Positions 36,301 through 44,366 of a stretch of DNA of 64,000 nt are shown piece after piece. The notes under the pieces are model-generated. The model was not told the origin of the DNA and did no database searches. It saw only the letters and a list, made by a program, of their open reading frames with translations. The stretch's first letter is position 1. Every line of letters starts with the position of its first letter. Source of the stretch: an uncultured Flavobacteriales bacterium. Lineage in GTDB: Bacteria; Bacteroidota; Bacteroidia; Flavobacteriales_D; Parvicellaceae. The translations under genes and the position numbers were made by a program. Location of the stretch: the NCBI GenBank assembly GCA_943787725.1, contig CALSNM010000011.1:1-64000 (forward strand), written 5' to 3'.

Positions 36301-38924
36301 AGGAAACCTATTCAGCTGGAGAAACAGTGAAGCTATCATTTCCTTCTGCAGAAAAAGGAAAAGCAATTGTCGCATTAGAGTCAGGGACAAAAGTAATCGA
36401 GAAGTTCTTAATTGATACAGAAAAAGGAGAGACTAACTATGAGTTTAAAACAACTACTGAAATGGCTCCAAATGTATATGTCCATGTAACTTTATTGCAG
36501 CCGCATAATACAACAGAAAATGATATGCCAATTCGTCTATACGGAGTAGCGCCAATAATTGTTGAAGATCCGAATTCGCATTTTAATCCGATAATTAAAA
36601 TGAAAGATGTATTACGTCCTGAAACTACAGCAAATATTGCTGTCAGTGAAAAAGATGGAAAGGATATGACTTACACTTTGGCTATTGTAGATGAAGGTTT
36701 ATTAGATCTAACAGGGTTTAGAACCTCACGTCCCTGGGATCATTTTTATGCAAGAGAAGCATTAGGTGTAAAATCATGGGACATGTACGATGATGTAATG
36801 GGAGCATTTGGAACAGAAATGGATAAACTACTAGCAATTGGTGGAGATGGTTCAGCTGAAACAAAGAAACCTGCAAAAGCAAATAGATTTAAGCCAATGG
36901 TTCGTTTTGTTGGACCATTTCATGTGAAAGCTGGTGGACAAATAACGCATAAAATAGATGTTCCTAATTATGTTGGTTCGGTAAGAGTAATGGTGGTTGC
37001 TGGTCAAGATGGAAAATATGGCAATTCCGAAAAAACAGTTCCTGTCAGAAGCCCATTGATGGTTCTAGGTACTTTGCCAAGAGTCTTAGGGCCAACTGAA
37101 AGAGTGTTTCTTCCAGTAAATGTGTTTGCAATGGAAAAACATGTTAAGAATGTTATGCTAACCATAGAGACAAATGATAAAGTGAAAATTTTAGGTTCAA
37201 CTACGAAATCAATTTCATTTGCTAAGCCTGGTGATGAAGTCGTAAATTTTGAAATGGAAGTATCTAAATCTATAGGGATTGCAAAAGTCAAGATAATTGC
37301 TAAAAGTGGAAAGGAAACTGCTAAACATGAAATCGAACTGGATGTACGAACACCCAACCCAGCTGTATCAGATGTTTATGAGGGAGTTGTTGATCCTGGA
37401 GAGTCATGGAGCCCGCAGTTTGCATTTAAAGGAATAAAAGGAACTAATTCAGCTACGATTGAAGTTAGCTCTTTTCCTCCATTAAATTTGGATCAGCGAT
37501 TGAAGTATTTAATTCGATACCCGCATGGATGTATTGAGCAAACTACATCATCTGTGTTCCCTCAATTAGCTTTGGATAAGGTAATGGATTTGAATAACGA
37601 TTATAAGATTCAAATTAATCAGAATATTAAAGCAGGTATTGAGAGGTTGAAATTGTTCCAAACTTCTGAAGGAGGTTTTGCATATTGGCCAGGTCAAACA
37701 AATGATAATGAATGGGGCTCTAATTATGGAGGACACTTTATTCTTGAAGCCGAAGTAAAAGGGTTTGCGTTGCCACATAATATGAAGAAAAGATGGGTAA
37801 AATACCAAAGTAAAATGGCTAGAAACTATCGACCTTCAGATGGTGTCTCTAATTTTCATGGATCTGCACGCGATAATGATTTAACTCAAGCTTATCGATT
37901 GTACACCCTAGCATTAGCCAAGTTACCCGAAATAGGAGCTATGAATAGACTCAGAGAGTCAAATAAGTTAAGCTTAACTGCTAAATGGAGACTTGCTGCG
38001 GCTTACCAATTAATTGGGCAAACAGAGGCTGCAGAAAAGTTAGTAAACAACCTAACTTCTGATGTTCCTGATTATAACGAGTTGTCTTATACATATGGCT
38101 CTGACTTGAGAGATGAAGCCATGATTTTAGAAACGATGATTCTAATGAAAAGTCGCTCTAAATCGGGCGCGCTTGCGAAGAAATTAGCAGAAGAAATGAA
38201 TTCAAATCAATGGATGAGTACGCAAACAACCGCTTACTGTTTGTTATCAATGAGTAAGTATTTGGGTTCTTCTAGTTCTGATAAAACGATGCGCTTTACG
38301 TATAACGTTAATGGAAGTTCATCTATTTCAAAATCAACGCAAGTGGCAATGTATAAATCAGAATTAAATGTTAAAGGTGCTGAGAGCGGTTTAAATATTA
38401 AAAATACAGGTAAAGGAATGCTATATGCTAAACTTGTGGTGGAAGGAACTCCTGTAATTGGTGATCAAAGCAGCTCATCTAGTAATCTCTCAATTAAGGT
38501 TGGTTATTTTGATATGAGTGGAAGAACCATTGATCCTAGAAGGATTGTGCAGGGAACAGATTTTATTGCAGAAGTAAAAATATCTAATCCAGGAACAAGG
38601 GGGGCATTGAAAGAAATGACATTGAATGAAATATTCCCTTCAGGCTGGGAAATTCACAATACCCGAATGGACGAATTTACAAGTGCTGTGAAAAGTAGTA
38701 ATTTTGATTACCAAGATATTAGAGATGATAGAGTGTATACTTATTTTGAAGTTGCTAAAGGAACTTCGAAAGTTTTTAAAATACAGTTAAACGCAACGTA
38801 CTTGGGTAAATTTTATCTTCCAACAATAGAGAGCGAGGCGATGTATGATAATACGGTAAATGCAAGGACTCCGGGATTTTGGGTTGAAGTTGTAAAAGAG
38901 GGTGGCGTGGCCATGTCAAAATAA
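33327..38924 (+). CDS. Alpha-2-macroglobulin family lipoprotein with thioester motif
   Basis: A giant envelope lipoprotein (1865 residues) that traps attacking proteases in other bacteria. The signal peptide ends in the lipobox PFIQSC with Cys23; I use the ATG at 33327 because it starts this signal. An MG2 domain is seen near ERGVWRPGDSIYVSFML. The bait/A2M core is seen near NYVGSVRVMVVAGQDGKYG, followed by the thioester site HGCIEQTTSSVFPQ (Cys at about 1402). An alpha-barrel TED follows (FQTSEGGFAYWPGQTNDNEW). Residues about 471-500 hold an Asp/Tyr/Trp-rich stretch not seen in common relatives. The usual partner PbpC is not adjacent. The gene is intact. Confidence 0.93.
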   Translation: MKRYSLLFKAVFFFFLLPFIQSCSEQVQKKMRVNSEFASHIGAYTSGMISKESTIQIQLTEDYDGVINCEAPIEADLFDFSPSISGEAWWVNSNTIEFRPDELLPSGQQYEVNFRLSALMDISDDLELFAFNFSTVNQNFMVYSDGLSTTDLGDFKKQKLEGRLVTADLADSLNVEKTLKAYQNGKELIVSWIHMDGLVHRFIINGITRKKKLSSVKLVYNGDALNVDESFEEVFEIPALGDFKVTKMDVIHEPEQYVRIHFSDPLKTDQVLKGIITVEDLSNLRFSVEGHNVNVYLPNRVAGNKTVTVDPGVRNSNGYKMINGDAIELVFEGIKPDVRLIGDGAIIPNSEEGLLFPFEAVNLRAVDVHITKIYQKNVLQFLQVNNLDGSYQLKRVSNEVMRKRVDLNQMSKVNLHEWNRFQLDLSEMCSVDPGAIYQIELRFKQAYSVYGCDGQKIDGNLEELEVVQEKDWNENGWDSYDYWYDYDYWGYEDNYDYKERKNPCSPSYYRNKSIKANVLASDIGIVAKAGGDKTMHIFLNHILSTDPISGSTIEFYDYQQQLLGSTVSDEKGMASIKLNKKPFVVVAKSGNQRGYLKLRDGEALSMSKFDVAGATVQKGIKGFIYAERGVWRPGDSIYVSFMLEDKNKILPVKHPVTFELYNPQGQVVEKKVTSKNVNGLFDFRTSTAMEDVTGNYMARVKIGNRVFTKNLKVETVKPNRLKIYLDFGKDKLSQLDESNQGKINVKWLHGAIARNLKAKINLTVNSKRTTFKKYERFVFDDPLKSYNTEEQTVFEAYVDENGEASVDPDIYIGNSAPGMLTANFVTKVFEQGGGFSIDRYSIPYSPYKTYVGVDVPEGKLYRGTLVTDEDHTIDIATVDANGKPISRSNLDVKVYKIQWRWWWDSYDNNLASYLAKSSTIPVYTNKISTTKGKGQFKFKVNRPEWGRYVVQISDPVSGHTTGKVFYVDWPYWARTERTNSENATMLAFSTDKETYSAGETVKLSFPSAEKGKAIVALESGTKVIEKFLIDTEKGETNYEFKTTTEMAPNVYVHVTLLQPHNTTENDMPIRLYGVAPIIVEDPNSHFNPIIKMKDVLRPETTANIAVSEKDGKDMTYTLAIVDEGLLDLTGFRTSRPWDHFYAREALGVKSWDMYDDVMGAFGTEMDKLLAIGGDGSAETKKPAKANRFKPMVRFVGPFHVKAGGQITHKIDVPNYVGSVRVMVVAGQDGKYGNSEKTVPVRSPLMVLGTLPRVLGPTERVFLPVNVFAMEKHVKNVMLTIETNDKVKILGSTTKSISFAKPGDEVVNFEMEVSKSIGIAKVKIIAKSGKETAKHEIELDVRTPNPAVSDVYEGVVDPGESWSPQFAFKGIKGTNSATIEVSSFPPLNLDQRLKYLIRYPHGCIEQTTSSVFPQLALDKVMDLNNDYKIQINQNIKAGIERLKLFQTSEGGFAYWPGQTNDNEWGSNYGGHFILEAEVKGFALPHNMKKRWVKYQSKMARNYRPSDGVSNFHGSARDNDLTQAYRLYTLALAKLPEIGAMNRLRESNKLSLTAKWRLAAAYQLIGQTEAAEKLVNNLTSDVPDYNELSYTYGSDLRDEAMILETMILMKSRSKSGALAKKLAEEMNSNQWMSTQTTAYCLLSMSKYLGSSSSDKTMRFTYNVNGSSSISKSTQVAMYKSELNVKGAESGLNIKNTGKGMLYAKLVVEGTPVIGDQSSSSSNLSIKVGYFDMSGRTIDPRRIVQGTDFIAEVKISNPGTRGALKEMTLNEIFPSGWEIHNTRMDEFTSAVKSSNFDYQDIRDDRVYTYFEVAKGTSKVFKIQLNATYLGKFYLPTIESEAMYDNTVNARTPGFWVEVVKEGGVAMSK

Positions 38925-38935
38925 TGAGATTTAAT

Positions 38936-38961
38936 AACCGACACAACACACTGTGTCGGTT
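38936..38961. terminator. Strong hairpin between convergent genes
   Basis: AACCGACACA (38936-38945) and TGTGTCGGTT (38952-38961) form a perfect 10-bp, GC-containing stem with a six-base loop. No long T-run flanks it. Its place between the A2M and LD-carboxypeptidase stops suggests a bidirectional terminator or RNA end-stabilising hairpin. Confidence 0.65.
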
Positions 38962-38976
38962 GTTAGATGTAATCGA

Positions 38977-40002
38977 CTACATAACAGCAGATTCAAGCAG
39001 TTTTAAAGAACCAATATTTGCATTCATTTCCGCTTTAATTCCCATAGGTAAAGTCCATTTATCTTTAATATGGCCAAATTTCGCCCCATAAAAAACAGGA
39101 ATATTTAAGTTGGAAAAATAACCTTGTAAAACTTGTCTTAAAGACAAAGATTTTTCTGGCTCTTCTGGGGCACATTTCCTAAATTCTCCTATAATAACCC
39201 CATTGACTTTAGAAAGAATACCGGCCAATTTTAACTGCATCAACATTCTATCAATTCTATAAGGTTCCTCGTTAATGTCTTCTATGAATAAAAGCTTTTC
39301 GCGCATGTCGGGTAGGTAAGGAGTTCCCACTAATTGACTAAATACTGTTAGGTTACCTCCAATTAACTCTCCTTGCGCAAGACCTTTACTTATTGTGTAA
39401 AAATCGCTATGATCGGGCGCTAACATTTGAGTTCTTTTTTTATCAAAGAGTGTTTCTCTAAAATACTTCTTGGTGAAGTTGGTCCAAGTGGAGTATCCGA
39501 CTGGACCGTGGAACGAAGTCATTTCTGCTTTCGTATAAAATGCAGTTAATAAAGCGGTAATGTCACTCATTCCAATGAAAGGTTTACAGTTTTGCTTGAT
39601 TACATCATAATCTAAAAACTCTAATAATCTGGCACATCCTGAACCACCTCGCATTGCTAAAATGCCTTTTATATTTGAATTAGTAAACATCTCCATGATT
39701 TCTTTCGCCCTATTTTCATCTGTGTCAGAAAGGTACCCATGTTGTGAAGTAAGTGTTTTACCTGCAACCATGTTTAATCCAACTGCACCAAGTTTTATTT
39801 TGCATTTTTCAATCGCACTTGTATTGAAGATTGCTCCTCCCGGCGCAATTACACCAATGTTGTCTCCTTTTTTTAAAGCTTTTGGTAAAGTAAGATTTTG
39901 GAATAAAGGAAAAGTTGGTTCATTTGCTTTAATAATGGCACTCAAAAGTGGAATGCTAGCTGCTGCTAAGCTAGTGTTAAATATAAATTTTCTCCTGTCC
40001 AT
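38977..40002 (-). CDS. LD-carboxypeptidase (peptidase S66)
   Basis: A 341-residue serine peptidase that trims the terminal D-Ala from tetrapeptide stems of peptidoglycan. The nucleophile motif is AMRGGSGCARLLEFLDY, the oxyanion/GGNL segment is ELIGGNLTVFSQLVGTP, and the acid motif is LLFIEDINEEPYRIDRML. The N-terminus MDRRKFIFNTSLAAASIPLL is like a twin-arginine signal (RRKF followed by a hydrophobic stretch), so export by Tat is possible. Typical LdcA proteins lack such a leader, which would place this one in the periplasm. Confidence 0.88.
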   Translation of the reverse strand: MDRRKFIFNTSLAAASIPLLSAIIKANEPTFPLFQNLTLPKALKKGDNIGVIAPGGAIFNTSAIEKCKIKLGAVGLNMVAGKTLTSQHGYLSDTDENRAKEIMEMFTNSNIKGILAMRGGSGCARLLEFLDYDVIKQNCKPFIGMSDITALLTAFYTKAEMTSFHGPVGYSTWTNFTKKYFRETLFDKKRTQMLAPDHSDFYTISKGLAQGELIGGNLTVFSQLVGTPYLPDMREKLLFIEDINEEPYRIDRMLMQLKLAGILSKVNGVIIGEFRKCAPEEPEKSLSLRQVLQGYFSNLNIPVFYGAKFGHIKDKWTLPMGIKAEMNANIGSLKLLESAVM

Positions 40003-40019
40003 GCATTCAAATATAGCAA

Positions 40020-40472
40020 TTACTGTGCTAAAGCACTTAGAGATTCTTTGATGTGTTTACCTGCCGAAAGTTGATCGCTGAAAACATGAATAATGATGCC
40101 TTCTTTATTCACAACATAGGTTGTACGTCCAGGAATTACGAATAAATCATTTGATACGCCAAATAATTTTCTGATTTTTTTATTGCCGTCACTCAATAAT
40201 ATAAATGGCAAGCTATGATTATCAGCAAAACTGATATGACTCTTAACATCATCTGCACTAATTCCAATTACTTCGCAATCGGCGTCTTGGAAATCTTGAT
40301 ATGCATCTCTAAAGGAACAGGCTTGTGCAGTGCAGACTTTTGTTTCATTTCTTGGATAGAAATAAATAACTAAATTCTTTTTACCTACAATGGTATCAAT
40401 ATTAAACAAGTTTCCATGCTGATCTGTTAAAGTGAAGCTTGGTATTTTATCTCCTTTTTTAAGTTTTGCCAT
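40020..40472 (-). CDS. bcp: Peroxiredoxin, BCP/PrxQ type
   Basis: A 150-residue thiol peroxidase reducing hydrogen peroxide and organic peroxides. The N-terminus GDKIPSFTLTDQHGNLFNI and the catalytic region KVCTAQACSFRDAY (peroxidatic Cys in VCTAQ, resolving Cys five residues later) place it in the BCP/PrxQ group. The FGVSNDLFVIPGRTTYVVNK stretch is typical of the family. The ATG at 40472 is preceded by an unusual (GATAA)5 repeat in its leader. The next minus-strand gene lies 17 bases past its stop. Confidence 0.9.
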   Translation of the reverse strand: MAKLKKGDKIPSFTLTDQHGNLFNIDTIVGKKNLVIYFYPRNETKVCTAQACSFRDAYQDFQDADCEVIGISADDVKSHISFADNHSLPFILLSDGNKKIRKLFGVSNDLFVIPGRTTYVVNKEGIIIHVFSDQLSAGKHIKESLSALAQ

Positions 40473-40485
40473 AATATATTCTAAT

Positions 40486-40516
<31 letters not shown>

Positions 40517-40577
40517 CCCTTTTTCCCTTATTCTCTTTTCTAAAGAAAACAATTGATTATGTGTGTGAGTCTTATTT

Positions 40578-41039
40578 TCACTCTAGTTGTTTAAATAAAT
40601 CTTTAAACTCCACCCAAAACTCATCTAATCCGATGAGGTACTTTTCGTAAAATTCGAAGATGGTTTGCCAGTTATCTTTGTTGTAAATGTTCACGTGGTC
40701 TATGCTAATTGATAATCTACTTAGTGAAACGTTATATTCATTGGTAAAGTTTTCAATCCAATTCCATTCAAATCCTGTTAAGTCATGGAATACTCCTTTT
40801 ACCTCTTTAAACTGAGCGTAATATACTTCACGTACTCCAGAATCTTCCATTTGAAGATCAATGCAAATTTCAGCAGAACGTTTACCTGCTTTTAACCTAA
40901 AATACAGGTCCTTAGATCCGGTTTTATAATTAACCCAATTTACCTTACTAAAGTCTGCGGATTTATGACGTTTCATAAATTTCCCAAAGCTTGTCCAGAA
41001 TAACTTTCGTAATTCGTATGCTTCCTCTTTTCCGTACAT
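40578..41039 (-). CDS. DUF4268 domain protein
   Basis: A 153-residue stand-alone DUF4268 protein. Its marks are YELRKLFWTSFGKFMKRHKS, VNWVNYKTGSKDLYFRLKAG, CIDLQMEDSGVREVYYAQF and the tryptophan-rich end. The fold is probably PD-(D/E)XK-related, and larger proteins combine DUF4268 with nuclease-like domains, but this short form has no known role. It lies upstream of bcp on the same strand, separated by 105 bases containing the GATAA repeat. There is no restriction or defence gene beside it. Confidence 0.75.
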   Translation of the reverse strand: MYGKEEAYELRKLFWTSFGKFMKRHKSADFSKVNWVNYKTGSKDLYFRLKAGKRSAEICIDLQMEDSGVREVYYAQFKEVKGVFHDLTGFEWNWIENFTNEYNVSLSRLSISIDHVNIYNKDNWQTIFEFYEKYLIGLDEFWVEFKDLFKQLE

Positions 41040-41119
41040 AGCTGCAATTTACATTTGTTTTCAATATTACTTATGCATTTGAAAAAAAATATAATTATTG
41101 ATTTGAATTAGCTTTTGAA

Positions 41120-41150
41120 TTGAAACATTAACAAATGAAGTGTATCTTTG
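41120..41150 (+). promoter_or_regulatory. Bacteroidota-type promoter of the response-regulator gene
   Basis: TTG (41120-41122), 20-nt spacer, TATCTTTG (41143-41150) matches the flavobacterial -33/-7 consensus exactly. The start codon TTG follows at 41169, giving a short leader. Confidence 0.65.
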
Positions 41151-41168
41151 TCTTAATTAATTAAAAAA

Positions 41169-41858
41169 TTGAAGATTACAGTTCTAATAGCGGATGGAAG
41201 TGACTTGGCTCGTTTAGGTTTAAAAGCGATGTTTAAAAACTCTAAAGAAATTGAGATTTTGGGAGAAGCTAAATCTTCGAAAGAGCTAATGGTTAAAGTA
41301 GAAGAACTAAATCCTGATGTTGTGCTAATTGATTATGGTTCAAAGGATTTTTCCATCGATATTATTCCGAAAATTGGGTTGAAAAGTTTAAAAGCTAAGT
41401 TTGTAGGTATTACGCCTTCTAGTAGTGGTAAGACAATAATATCTGCTGTTAAAATTGGAGTTGATAGTCATATTAAAAAGGATTGCTCAATAAAAGAAAT
41501 TACGGATTCTGTTCTAGCGACGGCTCAGGGAGAAAAATTCTTTTGTGGTGAATTGGTAGAATTGATGCGAGGGGAAAAAATTAATGTGGAAGATGTTGAA
41601 TTTGATATTTTGTCTTGCGAACCTGTTTCTCTTTCTGAAAGAGAGTTAGAGATAATAAAATTGATTGCAGAAGGATATACAAATGCCCAAATATCCGTTG
41701 TGCTATACATAAGTAATCATACCGTGAATACCCATCGAAAAAACATTATGAAAAAACTGGGAGTAAACAATACTGCCGGTATTGTAATGTTTGCTGTTAA
41801 GTCTAATTTGGTTAGTCCAAATAAGTTTATGTTCAGCCCCCAAAATGAACCCAACTAA
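41169..41858 (+). CDS. NarL/LuxR-type orphan response regulator with atypical receiver
   Basis: A 229-residue regulator starting at a TTG. The receiver domain (residues 1-120) has the probable phospho-acceptor Asp55 in VVLIDYGSKD and a conserved-Lys region (SHIKKDCS). The acidic pocket is reduced to one Asp (LIADGSD), and the usual Met-Pro after the acceptor is missing. It may therefore work without classic phosphorylation. The C-terminal LuxR HTH is complete (LSERELEIIKLIAEGYTNAQ; NHTVNTHRKNIMKKLGVNN). No histidine kinase is adjacent. A good promoter lies just upstream. Confidence 0.88.
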   Translation: MKITVLIADGSDLARLGLKAMFKNSKEIEILGEAKSSKELMVKVEELNPDVVLIDYGSKDFSIDIIPKIGLKSLKAKFVGITPSSSGKTIISAVKIGVDSHIKKDCSIKEITDSVLATAQGEKFFCGELVELMRGEKINVEDVEFDILSCEPVSLSERELEIIKLIAEGYTNAQISVVLYISNHTVNTHRKNIMKKLGVNNTAGIVMFAVKSNLVSPNKFMFSPQNEPN

Positions 41859-41925
41859 ACGGTACCATTAATATACCTCATTTATGGTATTGTATCATTT
41901 AACATGCTTTCTTATTTTTGCGGTT

Positions 41926-42156
41926 ATGAAATCACAACCCCTATCAAATCTGCTAAAAGGTGATAGTGCCATAATTAATAAAATTAAAGATAGTAGCTTG
42001 TCGCTAAAATTAATGGAGATGGGGTGTATCCCAGGTGAAAGGGTTCGTGTTGATGCAATATCTCCTTTCGGTGATCCCATAGCAATTAGGGTGTCTGACT
42101 ATACATTAAGTTTACGATTAAGTGACGCGAAGCATATTTTTGTGGTAGCTGAGTAA
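41926..42156 (+). CDS. feoA: FeoA-domain ferrous iron transport protein
   Basis: A 76-residue SH3-like FeoA protein. It shows LSNLLKGDSAIINKIKDSSL, LKLMEMGCIPGERVRVDAIS, FGDPIAIRVSDYTLSLRLSD and AKHIFV, the standard signature. The ATG at 41926 is used because the 14 residues before it are not part of the domain. FeoA normally partners FeoB, but no feoB follows; the next gene, on the same strand, encodes a zinc-finger protein. It therefore works with a distant FeoB or in another setting. Confidence 0.88.
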   Translation: MKSQPLSNLLKGDSAIINKIKDSSLSLKLMEMGCIPGERVRVDAISPFGDPIAIRVSDYTLSLRLSDAKHIFVVAE

Positions 42157-42213
42157 GTTTGCCCCTTTTAATTTCTTTTTATCTTACTTATATTTGATTT
42201 AAATTCTAGCAGA

Positions 42214-42576
42214 ATGGAAGTGACTAAATGTTTGGAATGTGAATCAGAATTGATGGGACGAATCGATAAAAAGTTTTGTAACGATCAATGCCGTAACATA
42301 TATAATAATAGAGAAAATAGAGACTCTAATGAGTATGTGCGGAAAGTAAATACAGTCCTCAGAAAGAATAGAAGAATTTTAGAAAAGTTAAACCCTAAAG
42401 AAAAATCTAAGACAACGAAAGAAGAATTACTTTTAGATGGATTTAATTTCTACTATTACACAAATGTTTACAAAACAAACCAAGGTAAGACTTATTTCTT
42501 TGTTTATGAGCATGGTTATTTAGAATTAGACAATGAGCAATATGCTTTGGTTCGAAAAAAGGAATATGTAAAATAG
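42214..42576 (+). CDS. Small zinc-ribbon protein of unknown role
   Basis: A 120-residue protein. Its N-terminus has two Cys pairs, CLECESELMGRIDKKFCNDQC, within about 25 residues, as in a zinc ribbon. An Asn/Arg-rich helix follows (NIYNNRENRDSNEYVRKVN). The C-terminal half is a beta-rich domain with several aromatic residues (NFYYYTNVYKTNQGKTYFF). I believe such proteins occur widely in Bacteroidota, but I know no function. It is separated from aroQ by four bases and may be cotranscribed with feoA and aroQ. Confidence 0.65.
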   Translation: MEVTKCLECESELMGRIDKKFCNDQCRNIYNNRENRDSNEYVRKVNTVLRKNRRILEKLNPKEKSKTTKEELLLDGFNFYYYTNVYKTNQGKTYFFVYEHGYLELDNEQYALVRKKEYVK

Positions 42577-42580
42577 AGGA

Positions 42581-42997
42581 ATGAAATTGTTAATTTTAAA
42601 CGGTCCTAATTTAAACTTGCTAGGAACAAGAGATGTTTCCATATATGGAACAGATACTTTTGTTGCTTACTATGATAAATTAAAAGTGAAATTTTCGGAA
42701 ATAGATTTTGAGTTTTATCAGAGTAATATTGAAGGAGAATTGATTGATAAATTGCATGAGGTGGGGTTTACATACGATGGTGTCATTTTTAACGCGGGAG
42801 GATATACTCATACTTCAGTGGCAATAGCTGATGCGGTAGAAGCTATTAAAATACCTGTTGTCGAAGTTCATATAAGCAATGTTTATGCTCGAGAGGAATA
42901 TCGGCATATATCTTTAATGGCAAAAAATTGTAAAGGAGTAATTGCTGGACTAGGACTATCCTCTTATGATTTAGCAGTTCAAAGCTTTATTGAATAA
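42581..42997 (+). CDS. aroQ: Type II 3-dehydroquinate dehydratase
   Basis: A 138-residue dodecameric enzyme of the shikimate pathway that turns 3-dehydroquinate into 3-dehydroshikimate. The N-terminus LLILNGPNLNLLGTRD, the flexible loop with the catalytic Tyr (IYG), FYQSNIEGELIDKLHE, FNAGGYTHTSVAI and VVEVHISNVYAREEYRH (catalytic His) are all present. Length is normal. Its stop overlaps the end of the convergent hydrolase gene by about 11 bases. Confidence 0.95.
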   Translation: MKLLILNGPNLNLLGTRDVSIYGTDTFVAYYDKLKVKFSEIDFEFYQSNIEGELIDKLHEVGFTYDGVIFNAGGYTHTSVAIADAVEAIKIPVVEVHISNVYAREEYRHISLMAKNCKGVIAGLGLSSYDLAVQSFIE

Positions 42998-44195
42998 TTA
43001 GTTTTTGAAAGGTATTTTCAATTTTTAATATATACACACCTTTCGCTAGATTGCTAATATTTATTTGTTGAACATTTTCAGCAGCCAAAATAAACTTTCC
43101 TTCTAAATTAAATAATCTTACATTAGATACTTGTTTTTCGAATCGAATAATGGAACTAGCTGGGTTTGGAAAAAAAGTAATTGTTGGCGCAACAGACTCC
43201 TTTATTCCGTTTATTTTTGGAAATACTTCTAGTTCTGTAACCGGGGTGCCATCACTCCAATTTCCCATAAATCTTTGTTCAGGAGTGTCTCCAAAAGCAT
43301 ATTCACAATCGGCACCGTAGAATGTACATGACAATAGGGCATCTGCTAATTTCCAATAGCAATAATAATCAACCGCATCTTCTTTGCTAGTAACATAAGC
43401 AGCAGTTATTACAGTAGCAATTGTTCCTCCATCATAGTTATTGTTTGCCGCCAAAGGTTCATTATGTGTTGCTTCAATGGTGGGGGGTGTGTCGGCATAC
43501 TGTATAATGTAATTTTTTTGAGATGTAGAGATATTCGTTGAATCAAAAATCATTTTACCAAAAGTATTCCCAACTATAATGTCATCATCACCAACTACGA
43601 TGAGCGATTTATAATCAGTATTCATATCGGAATAGGTGGATAAATGACCTACAGATGTTCCGGGACCAGGCTCACATAACATGAAACAGTCAGGTTTTGG
43701 GACTCCGTAAGAATTGTATTCTATGGCTAAATTTGCGGTTATCACGCCACCAAAGGAATGTCCAATCATTGCAATATGGTTCATTCGTGGTTTTACACTG
43801 TTTGCGTTTGTGTGCAGTTCATCAAAAGCATCTATGATTCCAGTAGCAGCATTTGGTGTATAGGTTGAAAAGAAGGTGCCGTCATTTTGCTGATACTTTG
43901 GAAAAATCACGATATTGCCTTTCCTTACAAGATGCTCAATCCACTGTCCATAAGGTCCAGGATTATAAACCCCCCAGCCATGATTAAATATAACAACATC
44001 ACCTGAATCTGGTTTAGGTTGGTCAGGTTCAAATAACCAATAACCATCGCCGGTAAAAAGGCTCGTAGAGTTGGTCTGAATAACTCCATCATGAACGTAA
44101 TTGGAGCCACCAGGTCCTGTTAAAGGCTGTGCAGGAGGTGATTGTGCATTTGTGTTAATGTATAGGAATAACGAAAAAATAGAAACAAATTTCAT
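42987..44195 (-). CDS. Secreted alpha/beta hydrolase with T9SS C-terminal sorting domain
   Basis: A 402-residue secreted protein. The ATG at 44193-44195 starts a signal peptide (FVSIFSLFLYINTNAQ). The hydrolase core has the oxyanion region VVIFNHGWGVYNPGPYGQW, the nucleophile elbow IAMIGHSFGGVITAN, an acid in LIVVGDDDIIVGN and a His candidate in IEATHNEPLA. The last 75 residues form a type A sorting domain (ITFFPNPASSIIRFEK; NISNLAKGVYILKIE), so it is exported through the T9SS. The substrate may be an ester or lipid; the fold resembles chlorophyllase or PAF-acetylhydrolase-like enzymes, but this is a guess. Confidence 0.85.
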   Translation of the reverse strand: MKFVSIFSLFLYINTNAQSPPAQPLTGPGGSNYVHDGVIQTNSTSLFTGDGYWLFEPDQPKPDSGDVVIFNHGWGVYNPGPYGQWIEHLVRKGNIVIFPKYQQNDGTFFSTYTPNAATGIIDAFDELHTNANSVKPRMNHIAMIGHSFGGVITANLAIEYNSYGVPKPDCFMLCEPGPGTSVGHLSTYSDMNTDYKSLIVVGDDDIIVGNTFGKMIFDSTNISTSQKNYIIQYADTPPTIEATHNEPLAANNNYDGGTIATVITAAYVTSKEDAVDYYCYWKLADALLSCTFYGADCEYAFGDTPEQRFMGNWSDGTPVTELEVFPKINGIKESVAPTITFFPNPASSIIRFEKQVSNVRLFNLEGKFILAAENVQQINISNLAKGVYILKIENTFQKLIIQ

Positions 44196-44366
44196 ATTGC
44201 TAAGATATAAAAATCTTATTGCTATTAAAACACAAGACTTAGAACATCTGGAATACAACTAATTATTTTGCAATGAAGGATTTCCCTCATTTTCTAAGCA
44301 TTTGAATTTACATTCAATTATCCCGAACTTTTATGAGTTACCTGGAACTTAAATTAGAAGTACAAT

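Noticed and set aside
40578-41039. DUF4268 gene as part of a restriction or defence system
   Set aside because: It is a stand-alone short protein with no methyltransferase, nuclease or helicase companion of a known defence type nearby.
41049-41056. TACATTTG as a second promoter
   Set aside because: It points towards the response-regulator gene but has no -33 TTG at a fitting distance and lies 87 bases upstream of a much better promoter.
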